The notes under the pieces are model-generated. The model was not told the DNA's origin and made no database searches. It saw only the letters and a list, made by a program, of their open reading frames with translations. The position numbers and the translations under genes were made by a program. A DNA stretch of 64,000 bases. Source: Hybos culiciformis (Eukaryota; Arthropoda; Insecta; Diptera; Hybotidae). The DNA lies in contig OZ023273.1 in NCBI GenBank assembly GCA_964007475.1, forward strand, positions 66,647,560-66,711,559. The letters run 5' to 3'. Positions 23,768 to 35,300 of this stretch are shown here, piece after piece (position 1 is the stretch's first letter; every line of letters starts with the position of its first letter).

Positions 23768-25092
23768 TGTACACTACTATTATTTAATTCCAACTACATT
23801 TTTGCACATTATCGCGATAATAAATTTTGATATTACATATTTTAAAGAATTTCGAAGAAATTTATTAATATTTTATTTATTCTTTGATGATCGACCAAAC
23901 AACATTGAAACAGTCGCTCGTTCAATCTGCACAAAATCCTTACTAAAAAAAAATTTAGCAAGCTTCTGTACCTAGTGGGATTAATTTAATATAACAAGTA
24001 TAATAAGAAAAAAATTTGAAGAACAATTACATCAAATTATCGACATAAGCTTTATAAAAAATCCCTATTTTAGTTTTCTTTACGGGGCATACCTGATGCG
24101 TAAAAAAATTATCACCCTTGCGAATTAATATTTAATTAACGATATTTTTATTCAATTTTTTTTTTTTTTGTTTATTTTAATATATTAAAAATCAATATAA
24201 TCCGTATTCATTGATTGATTTGTGTTTTCTTTTCCGAAAAAAAAAAGAATTTCTAGCGGGTAGATATTATATAGAAAGTTTTTGATTTAATTGAATTTGT
24301 TATTAAAATTTAAATTTGAATAATCAATAAATTAAAATTGAAAAAATAAAATTTAATCCTTAATATGGTGGAGGAATAAAAATTTTCCACCAAAAAATTT
24401 ATGTATAGTCATAGTCAATTCATTAAATAGTACCGTAAGTATATTATTCATAGACATTTTTATATAAATATTATGGGAAAGAATTAAATAATTTTGATCA
24501 ATATTTGATGTTGCAAAACCGTGAACATTATATTTTATAATAATTTGTTTATAATCTGGGAAATTAGAGATATCTAACAGGTGGAGAAATAATTGTAAAA
24601 CTCACATATAATATATTAAAAGGTGACATGAAAATACGCCCAAAAGGCGTTATTTCCCTCCGTAGTTGGAAATAAAGCCCAAACGCAGTGATGTGTAATA
24701 ACGCCCACGGGCGTTAATTCCTTTTTGCATTTTTAGAAAAGAAATAACACCCAAACATGTTTCGGAGTAATTTGAATTTATAACTTTTTCACGCATTTCA
24801 CCTTTTCACCTTATATTTTTGAAACGGTAAATGGAATCAACCCAATTCTTGGATTTTTCTAGAGGGGACAGTTGTACAAAACTTTTAAAAAAAGTTGTTT
24901 GAACAACATCCTTTTGGAAAAGACCTAAAATCAACGAAGAAATTTTGAATACAAAAAAAAAAAATTCCTTTTAATTTTGATAAACAATCTTTAATTAATT
25001 ATGATTATTATAATTATGTACATGTGAATTTTTTTCTCTACAACCAAAGTACCTTATGTCACCATTAGAACTAAAAGCTTTTTGCTGACATT

Positions 25093-25386
25093 TTAACTAT
25101 AATATTTACAGGACTTCTTTGGATTCTGCAGCATTTCGTATAGTTGGATTATTTTAATTCTGTCAGTACCTTTCAAAGGCTTCCACTTCACGAGATTGAA
25201 AATTTGATTAACTGACAACCCGTTTGTGAAACTAAAAGTGGCAACTAGGACCCTAGTTTTATACGTGCCTACTATAAAAAAGGCATTCACTATGTGTTCT
25301 GGAACATCATTAAAATTAATTGCATCATGGCGTTTCCTAGCATTTAAATGGTTTTTGTTTATCACCAATTTGATATTTTTATCCAT
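25093..25386 (-). CDS. Unassigned 97-codon frame inside the 5.2-kb element
   Basis: The frame has balanced amino-acid use, unlike the low-complexity frames nearby, with the blocks NFNDVPEHIVNAFFIVGTYK and LSVNQIFNLVKW. No domain is recognised. It ends close to the left terminal repeat and its upstream side abuts a later insertion at about 25390. It may therefore be the C-terminal remnant of the element's original protein. A chance frame cannot be excluded. Confidence 0.3.
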   Translation of the reverse strand: MDKNIKLVINKNHLNARKRHDAINFNDVPEHIVNAFFIVGTYKTRVLVATFSFTNGLSVNQIFNLVKWKPLKGTDRIKIIQLYEMLQNPKKSCKYYS

Positions 25387-25519
25387 TACTATAGTCGAAA
25401 TACCCGGCTTCGCACGGTAGTTCCGAACTTATATTAATATCAAAACACTTTAATCCAGATTATGTGCACTAAAGAAAAAACAGGATTTCAAAATTTGTTA
25501 AATAGCCACTTCCTCGGTG

Positions 25520-26359
25520 TGGTCCGGTTCAAGCTGATTCGGCGCCCTGTGCTGATTTTGAAAATTGCGCCCACAAGCATAGTGTAAGTCATTTCTACAT
25601 TGAGGTAGACTATACTAATGCGCTTTTTTTTAACGAGGTATCCCCAGTAGGTCTAGCGCAGGTGCTCAAATAAATATACGTACACTAGGTAGAAAAACTC
25701 TGCGTACGGTCTCGTTTTTTTATTTTTTGTTCGACATGTTTGATGAAAAAAATTTTTTTTTCGAAGTTTAAATTCAATTTTTGGAAAAGTCTGCGTACAG
25801 CCGGTTTTAATGCCGCGTCTCAGAAATTAACTAGTAATCTCATTTGAAAGACAATTGCGCTATATAATTTTATCCCTACGATAAGGCAAAGTGTCAAAAA
25901 TCGACTTTGAAAGTCATAAAAACAAGCGGTTCTAACCTATTTTCCAGCGGTTCTAAGCTATTTCTATGACTTTCAAAGACAATTTTTGACACTTTCCCTT
26001 ATCGTAGGGATCAAAATATATGGTGCAAAATTATCAGCTTTCAATTGCCTTTCAAATGACATTACTAGTTAATTTCTGAAATTTTGAAAACAAAAATTTT
26101 TTTCACCTAAAAATTTTTTTTCATAGTTCTTTTAAATGACATCAAAAACTGGGAACATGTTGAACAAAAAATAAGAAAACGAGGCCGTACGCAGACTTTT
26201 TCTACCTAGTGTATACCAAAAAAAATATTTACATATATACTATGTTGATTTTATTCTATGCTATCTCGAATGCATTTCCATGTTCTTGACTACTACAAAT
26301 CGATTCGTTAGGCGCCCTGTGCAAGTGCACATCGTGCACATATAGCTGAACCGGCCCTG
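25520..26359. mobile_element. Probable hAT-like element with GGCGCC subterminal motifs
   Basis: The left end TGGTCCGGTTCAAGCTGATT and the complement of the right end, CAGGGCCGGTTCAGCTATAT, are related. Both have a GGCGCCCTGTGC block near the terminus. The flanks CCTCGGTG and CTTTGGTG agree at six of eight positions. A palindromic MITE occupies most of its interior. End motifs resemble those of the hAT element at 26680-27776, so they may be relatives. Confidence 0.5.
25683..26211. mobile_element. Long palindromic Tc1/mariner-type MITE with TA duplication
   Basis: CACTAGGTAGAAAAACTCTG at the left is mirrored at the right (complement CACTAGGTAGAAAAAGTCTG). TA flanks each end. Similarity between arms continues nearly to the centre at about 25945, through blocks such as CGACATGTTT and ATCCCTACGATAAG, so the whole 529 bp can fold back. 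A short direct duplication, AGCGGTTCTAA, lies at the centre. Confidence 0.85.
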
Positions 26360-26679
26360 CTTTGGTGCCTTAACACATACAGTCTTCTAAATAGACGATT
26401 TGGGTCCAACGCTATAATAATTTATCGGAATATGCCTAAATTGCAAAACCGCCTTCTAAGGTAGCCTTCCGTCGGTGCCTCGGATCAAAAATATAACCAA
26501 TCGGGTCTCTAGACTCCTTATTTTCAAAATTCGAAATTTGTTGTATAGCCCCCCAATTGAGCCCTGGGACGGTTGGAAGCCTTTCAACATCCATTTTTTT
26601 AAATAGGCTTTTCGGGTCCAACACTACAACATTTTATCGGAATATACCTAAATTGGAAAACCGGCTTCTAAGGTAGCCC

Positions 26680-27776
26680 CAGGTATTTTTTGTGTGTGTG
26701 CAAGGAATGACTGGCGCCTTTGAAAAAGTTTTCAATTAGATACTCAAAGGCTACAAAAAGAAAACACTAGCTAAGTTCAATTTTTCTTGCCCGATAGTTG
26801 ATCTGAAGTAATTTTTGATCAGTTTTAATTTTAGAAAAGTTCTCTCACCTTTAGCAACTGAAACGGGTAAAGTTAGTAATACCACAAAGTAAGCATAAAT
26901 AAGAGAAATTCATTCTATAGAAAAAATTCATATTAAAAAAACTAAACAAAAAATGTTGGTCCATATGAAATCACTATCCCAATTGTCGGTAATATGGTCT
27001 TCGCATTAGGAGAATATTTGTGGAATATGCTGTTTTCCGGAATATTTCAGGAATATGAACTGGATTTTTCATATAAAAATTATTCCGGAATTTGTGTACT
27101 TTTATATTCCAGTTTGTCAGGTTTGGAATTCTACATTTATAGTTACTTTCACTCACTTTTTGAAATTTTGTTATAGTTGGCAACAATTTTTTTTTTGTCA
27201 AATTCGATTAAAAATGTAAAATAAAATTGATAAAAAACGACAAAATAAAATTGATAAAAAGCGAGATAAAAAGTCAAAATTTTCAACAACAAACATTTTT
27301 TCTCTTTCTAAATTGTTTTTTATACATCATCAAATTCCAGTTCTCATGAAATATTGTAATGCGAACGGCAATTTGTTTTCCGGAATATAAGTGGAATTTA
27401 AATTATAATGCGAACAAGGTATAATGGCATAGCGATTTCTTATTTTTTGATTTCATATTTTTTGTTTAATTTTTTTAAATTTGAATTTTTTGTATGGAAT
27501 GAATTTCTCATATTTATACTTCCTTTATGGTAAATCAGTGAATTTGGAAAGAGTTCTTCAACATTATTGTTATAAATCCAGTTTAAAATGGATTCTGGAT
27601 TAATACATTTTCAATTTTGCGTTGGTAATTTTGTAGTTCGTTTGCTCCAAAAATCAAAAACTCGAAAAAAATTTGTATACTTTTAAAAAAAAATGTATTT
27701 TTGTTGAAATTTAAATTTCATATTGGCTTGTAGGCGCCTGCAGTGCACAGTTCGCACACGCCTCGAGCCGGGCCTG
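26680..27776. mobile_element. Non-autonomous hAT element with perfect 8-bp target duplication
   Basis: The element begins CAGGTATTTTTTGTGTGTGT and ends with the complement of CAGGCCCGGCTCGAGGCG. GGTAGCCC flanks it exactly (26672-26679 and 27777-27784), within the second tandem unit of the surrounding repeat. GGCGCC motifs lie about 35-45 bases inside both ends. The interior is a partly palindromic set of blocks (26900-27020 against 27400-27510, for example GAATTTCTCATATTTAT and its complement). No transposase. Confidence 0.88.
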
Positions 27777-28930
27777 GGTAGCCCCCACGTCGAGGCTTCG
27801 GGTCAAAATTTCTAGTACCCTATAACCATCTCAGGTCTCAATGCTACTTAACTTCAAAATTTCAAAATTTCAAATTTTGTTGTATAGCCCCCAATTGAGC
27901 CTTGGGACAACGGTTGAGGGCCTCTCAACATCCAGTTTTTTAAATAGGGTTTTCGGGATCAACGCTACTATATTTTATGGAATATACTTAAATTTCAAAA
28001 TTGGCTTCTAAGGTAGCCCCCCGTCGGGGCCTGGGATCAAAATTTCTAGTAGCCTATAACCATCTCGGTCCCAATGATACTTAAGTTCAAAATTTCAGCC
28101 AAATCGGTCCACCGGTTTAGGCGTGATTGAGGACAGAGAAATAGAGAAACAGAGAAACAGAGAAACAGAGAAAGAGAGAATTTTCATTTTTATTTATTAG
28201 ATATTGCTACTGCAGCGTCGTTGTCTTATAAAATGTTTATCAATTGTTAATTAAGGTATGATTTTATACAATAGAAAAATATTTTTTTATCTGAACAATA
28301 AATACCGATTATTTTGTGTGATTTTTAATCGATTTATTATTTAAAGCAATTTCAATAATTTCAAACGCGGTTTTTTCCCTTAACAGCATAGTGTATCACT
28401 GCTGATACATAAGTTTTTTATTGTTATAAAACCCATTTAGCTGTACTTCTGTTCAAATATTTATGTACAAACACTCTCTTGGTATACTTGTTTTTCTAAA
28501 TAACAAAGTCGGTAATGTATTTAACACTTATTTCGAGAGAAATTGAAATATTGTGTAGTCGCTCACGTAACAATAGAGTCTGAAGTGCGATAATGAAATT
28601 CGTTATAAAAATTTAATTTTTAACAAAAAAAAGTTAAGTTTGATTGAATTTTGATAATAACATAACATATTTGTTAATTTTTAAGCTAAATATAATAATT
28701 TTAAGCTATGTATAATAATTTTTCCTTATATTGAATGCATGGGATATCATAAATGATATTCATGAAAAACTTGATTTTCCGGAATACGGAAAGAAAATTA
28801 AAAATTTTCACTGAACAAACGTTGTTTAGGAAGCAAAAATACACTCTGAAAAAAAAAAAATTATGTAAATCGGTGAAGTCATGCAGTGAAGGGTTAATAT
28901 TATTTTTATAACAAATTATAACTTGTGATA

Positions 28931-29390
28931 ATGCCTTGGACAAACTGCACTCGAAAAACATGTTCTTGAGCACAAAAACATGTTATTAAAATCGACCGAA
29001 CAGACTACCTTAATGTGTTTCACAAAACAGATAAACATCTGTTTTTTTTTTCTCGAGTTTAAAAACAAAAGTAAACAATAGAATATACCTACAAATTCAA
29101 TTCAAATTCAAAATAAAAAACAATAACAACCTTTTTTTTCATTTGTTTACAAATAAATACGACATAAAATTGTCAAAGTCAACGTCAAAAATGATACCCC
29201 AGTGAACATTAATGGCTTCCACATATTGCCTCACGAAATATTTGGAAAAATTACTCAACCCATCCTTTAATAACAACATGTTTTCGCAAGAACATGTTCT
29301 TGTTCTTGTTTTTATTACTATGGGAAAACTACTTCAAAAACATAAAATTAACATGTTCTTGAACAGTTCTTGTCAGTTTGTCCAAGGCAT
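28931..29390. mobile_element. MITE with ATGCCTTGGACAAACTG ends
   Basis: ATGCCTTGGACAAACTG at 28931 is mirrored at 29374-29390. Internally ACATGTTCTT and its complement recur several times in both arms. Flanks share only TAAT-like text, so the superfamily is uncertain. It lies just upstream of the small spliced frame at 29403. Confidence 0.75.
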
Positions 29391-29402
29391 AATTTAGAAA
29401 GA

Positions 29403-29617
29403 ATGGAAATCAAGTAAGTAATTTGACCTTTTCCAAAAAAATTACATATTCAATTAAGTTATTTCTTTTTTTCAGTAAAAGCGAAAAATGGAATTTTTTC
29501 AAGCTGTTTTCAAAAATTTCGAGTAGGGAATTAGCTGTAGGGTGGCTAGAAGAACTCGGATTAGTGCCAAAACAAAATTTTGTCGAACGCACAAAAAACA
29601 GATGGTGCTGCAAATAA
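29403..29617 (+). CDS. Two-exon 50-residue frame, possible Merlin-like transposase N-terminus
   Basis: ATG at 29403 opens an 11-base exon ending at a consensus donor (CAA|GTAAGT, 29414). After a 62-base intron with a polypyrimidine tract and TTTTTTTCAG (ending 29475), exon 2 (29476-29617) continues in frame. The product starts MEINKSEKWNFFKLFSKISS and ends in KNRWCCK. AATAAA overlaps the region just after the stop. The F-K-L...S...LA..WL.ELGLVP layout is reminiscent of the start of ISXO2/Merlin transposases, which fits the 9-bp target duplication of the surrounding element. It faces the right terminal repeat, leaving no room for a catalytic domain. It is therefore a fragment or a separate small gene. 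Confidence 0.4.
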
Positions 29618-29839
29618 AAATAAAAATCCACTTATTTAAATTGAAACATTTTTTTAGGCCTTAATTTACTCTTTACTTTCATTTGGGTGTTGTTAATTCC
29701 TCATATTTTCGGCTGTTATTTCCCATCACTGTGAGAAATAAAACCCAAACGCAATTTGGGGTTTATTTCCCAATACGGAGGGAATAACGCCTTTTGGGTG
29801 TTAATACCTTGGGCGTTATTTCATGTCACCATATTAAAA

Positions 29840-30824
29840 ACGAAATAAGAACATTTTAAAAAGTTAAATTAATACCATACCATATCTTTTACCATTTTGA
29901 AAACGTTACTATAAGGTTTGTATATTTCCTGAGGTTTTGGTTTGGTTCACGTTTTGAAAATGACTCAAATCTGAATAATGCAATTTTTTGTAAACTTCGT
30001 GTAATTGTAACCAATTTTTTTTTGCAAGCTCCATATCATTTAAATTTAATAATATAAATAAAATGTGCTTTTAGTAAGAAAAATAAAATTAATAATTTAT
30101 TTGTGTTAAAGTCCTAAGAAAAAGACAATATTCATATCGTAAAAACTCATTGCCATATCATTTGATATGCGTATAGTTAAATTAGAATTGAAATCATCAA
30201 ATGTACACCCAAATAAAACAAACGGTATATTCAATAAAAACATCATTTATTTGAGTTCATTTTAGAGAAATGTTTCATGTTCATTGAGTTGAGGTTGAGA
30301 TCTTAGCCACAATGGACGAAATAGGTTCAAAATATAAAAAAAAATCTGTTTCTTACCAAAAAATTAATTATAATTTAGATAAAACGATTTTTCATATAAG
30401 TTTGTATTAATTTTTTATCAAAAATGCAAATAAATAATAAAAACACAATTAAAAAATTTAAAATAAAATATTTTAACTACTTTTACTTTTGACAATAATT
30501 ATCTACGAATTAAAATTCGATAGAAAAGTGTAATTATAAAAATAAGATTATTATACATAAACACAAGTATTATTTTAAATTCTTTTTTTTTTTTTTTTTA
30601 AGTTTTTAATAATTCGACTTGCTGGTTTTATGTAATGTGTGTTTGTATAGTATATGATATATGTGTTTATATGTCGTCATATATTATTATTCTATCTAAA
30701 TTTTATCTTATATTTTTTAATTGGCTTTGTTTTTTTTTATGTATTTTTTTTTTTTCAATTAAATTAACAACGGCAAATTTTGTCTACAGGATGCTTAAAT
30801 GCATATTGTATTCCTATATGTATA
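29840..30824. other. AT-rich spacer
   Basis: No gene supported. The plus-strand frame opening at 30635 is Phe/Ile/Tyr-rich low-complexity sequence and overlaps the MITE at 30825. Confidence 0.6.
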
Positions 30825-31175
30825 CACCTATCCCTCGTTTAACACGGTACTCGTTTAACACGTTTTCGATCTTACACGTTTTTTTATTGATAGTTAATAT
30901 TTTTTTATTTATATCAATTACATATTTTTTTGTTTTTATGAAGAAGATATTTTTAAGCATATTTTTTATTTTAGAAATAAATTGAATAATTTTTTTGTTT
31001 CTATCATTAAATTGGTATTATTATATTTTATTAAATATATTATTATATTATATTTTATTAAATATACTCGTAACTCGTATTTTGTATGAAATAAATGACT
31101 GATTTTTCGCTTTGCACGGTTTCCCTATATAAAAATAATTTTTCGAGTTGCACGGTGTAAAACGAGGGATAGGTG
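30825..31175. mobile_element. pogo/Tigger-like MITE
   Basis: CACCTATCCCTCGTTTAACA at the left and the complement of the right end, CACCTATCCCTCGTTTTACA, are flanked by TA. The CCTCGTTT block recalls the termini of pogo/Tigger elements in the Tc1/mariner superfamily. CACGG/CACGT motifs repeat internally. The 351-bp body is AT-rich with no transposase. Confidence 0.82.
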
Positions 31176-32331
31176 TATTTAAAAAAAAATTAAATGAGTA
31201 TAGTTCAATTTGCCTTTCTGTTTAAATCAATTCAAATATACCAAAAGAATTAAGTAAAATATATACAATAAAGTACCATACACCACATACCAATACAATT
31301 TATTCGTAAACCATAAACAAAAATAAAAATCTTCATCAAAATTCAGATCTCAAGTCCGTATTTTTGGAACGCTAAATGATGTCAAGTAAACTAAATTCAA
31401 GAATTTTTTTCATGTAATTTTAAAATTAAATCAGAAGAAAAAGTTTAATCATATTAATAATATAGTTGGAAAAACATAAGCATATTAAATTTTCATTTAT
31501 TTCTTATTAAAAAAAATTTATGTCCTTCTTTGAAATATTTGAAAGTGAGTAGGATGTTCTTTGATATTAAGAAATATTAAAGTAGGTACTCAATTTAATT
31601 TTTAAACTGAGTCATAAAAAAGAGTACTTAAACTTTAAATAATTATATATTATCTACGAAAAGTATCATAAATTTTTTAGTAAAAATAATGTTTGTTTAT
31701 GAGTCCATTACATAAACAGTATACACCATACAATATATGTATATGCTACGTAGAAATTAGATTGAATTAAAAATAATTTGAAATTATAAAGCTGACCATT
31801 TGTGTCCTCCTAAAAGGAGGTGTTATTCAGAATATTTTTAGTTTTTCGCAAATACCTCGACAACGCTGCATTTTACTGCATTTTGAGATTGGTCCAAGAT
31901 TGGTGACCGTGAATCCAACTTTACCTAATCAAAAAGCCCTAGAACTTGATAAACTATCATATGGTCACTGAGATTTTGAGTTTTGACAAAAATATAAAAA
32001 TAATAAATTCTTCTCAGTAACCCTTTGATAGTTTTTCAAGGTCTAGTAGGGTTACAATCAAAACAAAACCAAGACCAATATTTCGCAGTAAGGGCTTTCA
32101 AGTTGGACTTGTAAAATTGGCTATTTTAATACCTTAACTTGAAATCTTTTGATTTAGAAACGAGCTGCATAGAATATAATTGTTGACTTTCTTAACCAAT
32201 TTTATGGTTACTTAGACTAAATACCTACATATACTATAAAATTTCTTCTATAAATTTATAACACAAATACTATATATTTATCCTTAAACTCACCATTGCA
32301 CATCAATGATATTAATTTTAAAATCAATAAG

Positions 32332-32354
32332 ATATATATATATATATATATATA
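32332..32354. repeat. (TA)n microsatellite
   Basis: About eleven uninterrupted TA units, likely length-variable. Confidence 0.9.
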
Positions 32355-35300
32355 ATTGTACATTATGTATAAAAATATAATGTTAAAAGTCGAAATATTA
32401 GAAATAATATTTTTAGTTGAAAATATCATAAAGTTAGAAGTTGTAAAAAAATATGTTTATATATAATTTGTTTTGTCAAAAACGACAAAAATATATATAA
32501 ATTATAGATTTATATACTTTTCGTATTTTTATACAGACAAAGTAAATTACATTTCCATTTATTTCTGACGATAACAACCTGTCAGACGAAGCGCAACAAT
32601 TTGTTTTTTTTGTTTTTTTGTTCTATGATTTTCTCTCTTTTGGTTTTTCAATACAAAAACAACTGAAATCCTCTTAAAAATTTATATATTTATATATTTT
32701 TGTTCCTGTTAAAACAACAATCACATGAGCAAAAAAAACTAGATACCACTTTATACTGTATTAACCATCATTACTTTTCCACGTACAACAGCTTACGATG
32801 AAAAACTGTATAGTTAAAATCTTTTTACTACAAATACCATTTTGAATATATAAGGAAATGTAGTTTTACTAACAATGATTCGTTCAATGAAAAGCTGAAA
32901 AGAGGACTTCTCAGCTTAATAAAAATAAAAATCAAATGAAATGTACACTTTTCATTTAACTAAATATTATAATGAAGAAAATATAACGTTTCAATTATAA
33001 AGAAAAAAAGAATGAACCATTATTTGGAAATTTTTTTGTATTGTAAAGTTTCTCGTAATGGAGAATTGAAAAACTGGGTTAATTAATATTTTCACATTTC
33101 TACATTCTTTAACCAAACTAATATATAATAAATTTTTTTGCTTGTTTTAATTTTATAAGACTTAAAACCTATGGCCTATGAACATGGAACAGTTAAGAAT
33201 TTAAAAAAAAATTTTAATCATAAGTAATTTAATTAAAAATTATGTTTGGTTCAACTTTCCATGTTTTATATATACAATTATATAATAATAGATACATTTA
33301 TATACAAAGAACAGATACATTATATAAAATATTTATTATTCTTTATCTCTCAAAATGATAATCCAAGAATAGTATTTAACCATATTACCAAACAAAAAAA
33401 TTTAATTATAAACTGAATTTTAAGAAATGGTTTGTATAATCTTCCGCTGCATACAATAAAAAGGACAAAAAAAAAGGAAACTTATTGTTTTAAAAGAAAA
33501 AAACATTGCTTTTACGAATTATAATTGGCCATATTTCATATAATTTTTCATATAATAATAATAAACTTCAATATTCTACAACATCATGTAGAAATATAAT
33601 ATATGTATATACTGAACATTTTTTCATTGTACAGTAGTCACGAAACTAGAATGTCTTGGAAATTTCTTCTCTTTTTTTAATAATTTTGTATTAAGACCAA
33701 ACTTTTAATTAACTTCATTGACTAAAATATCTTGAATATAATTTTATTTAAATTTACAGCGATAAGGCGTTATATTTATGACTTAGAATTATCGCGTAGC
33801 TATGAGCAAAAATTATACAAAATCGATTTTAATACTTTTTTTTATGATGTATATTTTTGAATTGAAAAAAATACCTTTCCTAAAAAAATAAAACCAATAT
33901 TAGGGAATTAATTTGAGAGCCTGGTTTCCTATATTAGTTGCCACCTGCCATTGTCGTAAAATTTGAATACTGCCATCTGTTCTAATGAAAATAATTACTA
34001 ATTATATTCTTAATTATGTAAAATGTAAATATTTTCAATTAATTAAAAAGTTTTGAGTTCTTCTTGAAATGTACATCCACATTTGTAAAGTAATTTCAGT
34101 TAAACAAACCAAGAATTTTATCAGTTTTTTCTTTTTAAATGCGATAATTTTGGAAGAAAAATATTTTTTATAAATTTACTTGTTGAATTTTCTTTAACAT
34201 TTGAAAATTATTTTCCATTAATAATAACGAAAAATGTTTTCTTTAAATTTGAAATATAATAACATTGGATATGGACTTTTAACATGAAGCATAATATTTT
34301 CTTTTTTATAAGTTGCGGAAAAATCTTCTTTCTTTTTACTTTTATATATATTTTATACATTGAGTTTCAGATAAAATGAAAAATTTATAACTCGATATTC
34401 CTATATTTACCTGAAATATCTAATGTTCCTTAACATTTTTATTTTTTATTTTGTTTTTTTTTTTCAAATAAATATTCCAATAAATTTTTTTTCTTTTTTG
34501 TTATTTTTTATTAAATCTATATTTTTTAACAACTGATTTTTCATGTAGACATGTTATACATTACTTACCTACATTGCAATAGATATATTTGAAAAGCTTT
34601 GAAGTAGATATAATAAAGCTTTTTTTTTTATGTACAACATTTTAAAGGACGAAAAATATAATACACATTAAAAAAAAGTTATTATGGTTTTAATTGATAA
34701 TAAGCAGCAAAATGTTAAATTTTCAATTTATAATGATTTTATTTCCATTTGTGGAATGAAATATGCTGCAATGGTTTTTAAGAGGGATAATGATGATATA
34801 TAGACATTTTCAGGAAAATTTAATTCAAATTTTAAGTGAACCACTATTTGTTAAATTATTAGAATGATTCTGTTAGCAATGTCAGTATAGTAATTTAGTT
34901 TTAACTATATATTAAAATATTAAATAGAGGCTAGGATGGAAATTCGTTACTGATTTAAATGTAAAAGAAAATTAATTTAATAATTAGAAAATATTTAATC
35001 CATATAATATATTTGTAGCTAAGAGAATAAGTTCCAATTGGTTTTTATGTTTAACAGAATGCGAAAATAACATTTTTGTTAAACATTAAATAATTTTTTA
35101 GAGCTTTCAATACTGACGTATATCTAGAATAGTTAATCAAATATTAGTAAAGAAAAAAATGTATAAAAAAAATTTTCTGAGTACTCCATGATGTAACAAA
35201 TTGACAAAATCCCGTCTAGGATTTTTTAAGCAATAATATATAGTAGTAAATCATTCAAATTCCAAAATGGCTTTCTGTTCTCCATGATTTAAATTATAAT

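Larger units (their letters stand above)
25390..28195. repeat. Inserted repeat with about three 220-bp tandem units
   Basis: It begins with ATACCCGGCTTCGCACGG and ends with AATCGGTCCACCGGTTTAGG, GAGAAACA units and TTATTTATTAGAT. This layout is seen in widespread arthropod interspersed repeats, though I cannot place its class. Between them are units sharing AATTGAGCC, TTTTCGGG, CGGAATATACCTAAATT and TTCTAAGGTAGCCCCCCGTC (roughly from 26382, 26603 and 27932). The second unit is split by the hAT element at 26680-27776, and another element sits at 25520-26359. Confidence 0.6.
24622..29830. mobile_element. 5.2-kb inverted-repeat DNA transposon with perfect 9-bp target duplication
   Basis: The left end GGTGACATGAAAATACGCCC and the complement of the right end, GGTGACATGAAATAACGCCC, are nearly identical. 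ATATTAAAA flanks both exactly (24613-24621 and 29831-29839). A 9-bp duplication is compatible with Merlin or Mutator-like elements. The terminal 100-200 bp are built from repeated TAACGCCC/GGCGTTA motifs, with GGCGTTATTTCCCTCCGTA shared by both arms. The interior has taken up several later insertions (25.4-28.2 kb and 28.9-29.4 kb). A small spliced reading frame near the right end may be a transposase relic. Confidence 0.88.

Noticed and set aside
30635..30985. 116-codon plus-strand frame
   Set aside because: Phe/Tyr/Ile-rich sequence typical of T-rich DNA and overlapping a pogo-like MITE.
32332..32354. (TA)n tract as a replication origin or promoter
   Set aside because: Simple repeats of this kind are common in AT-rich insect DNA and nothing else supports a function.
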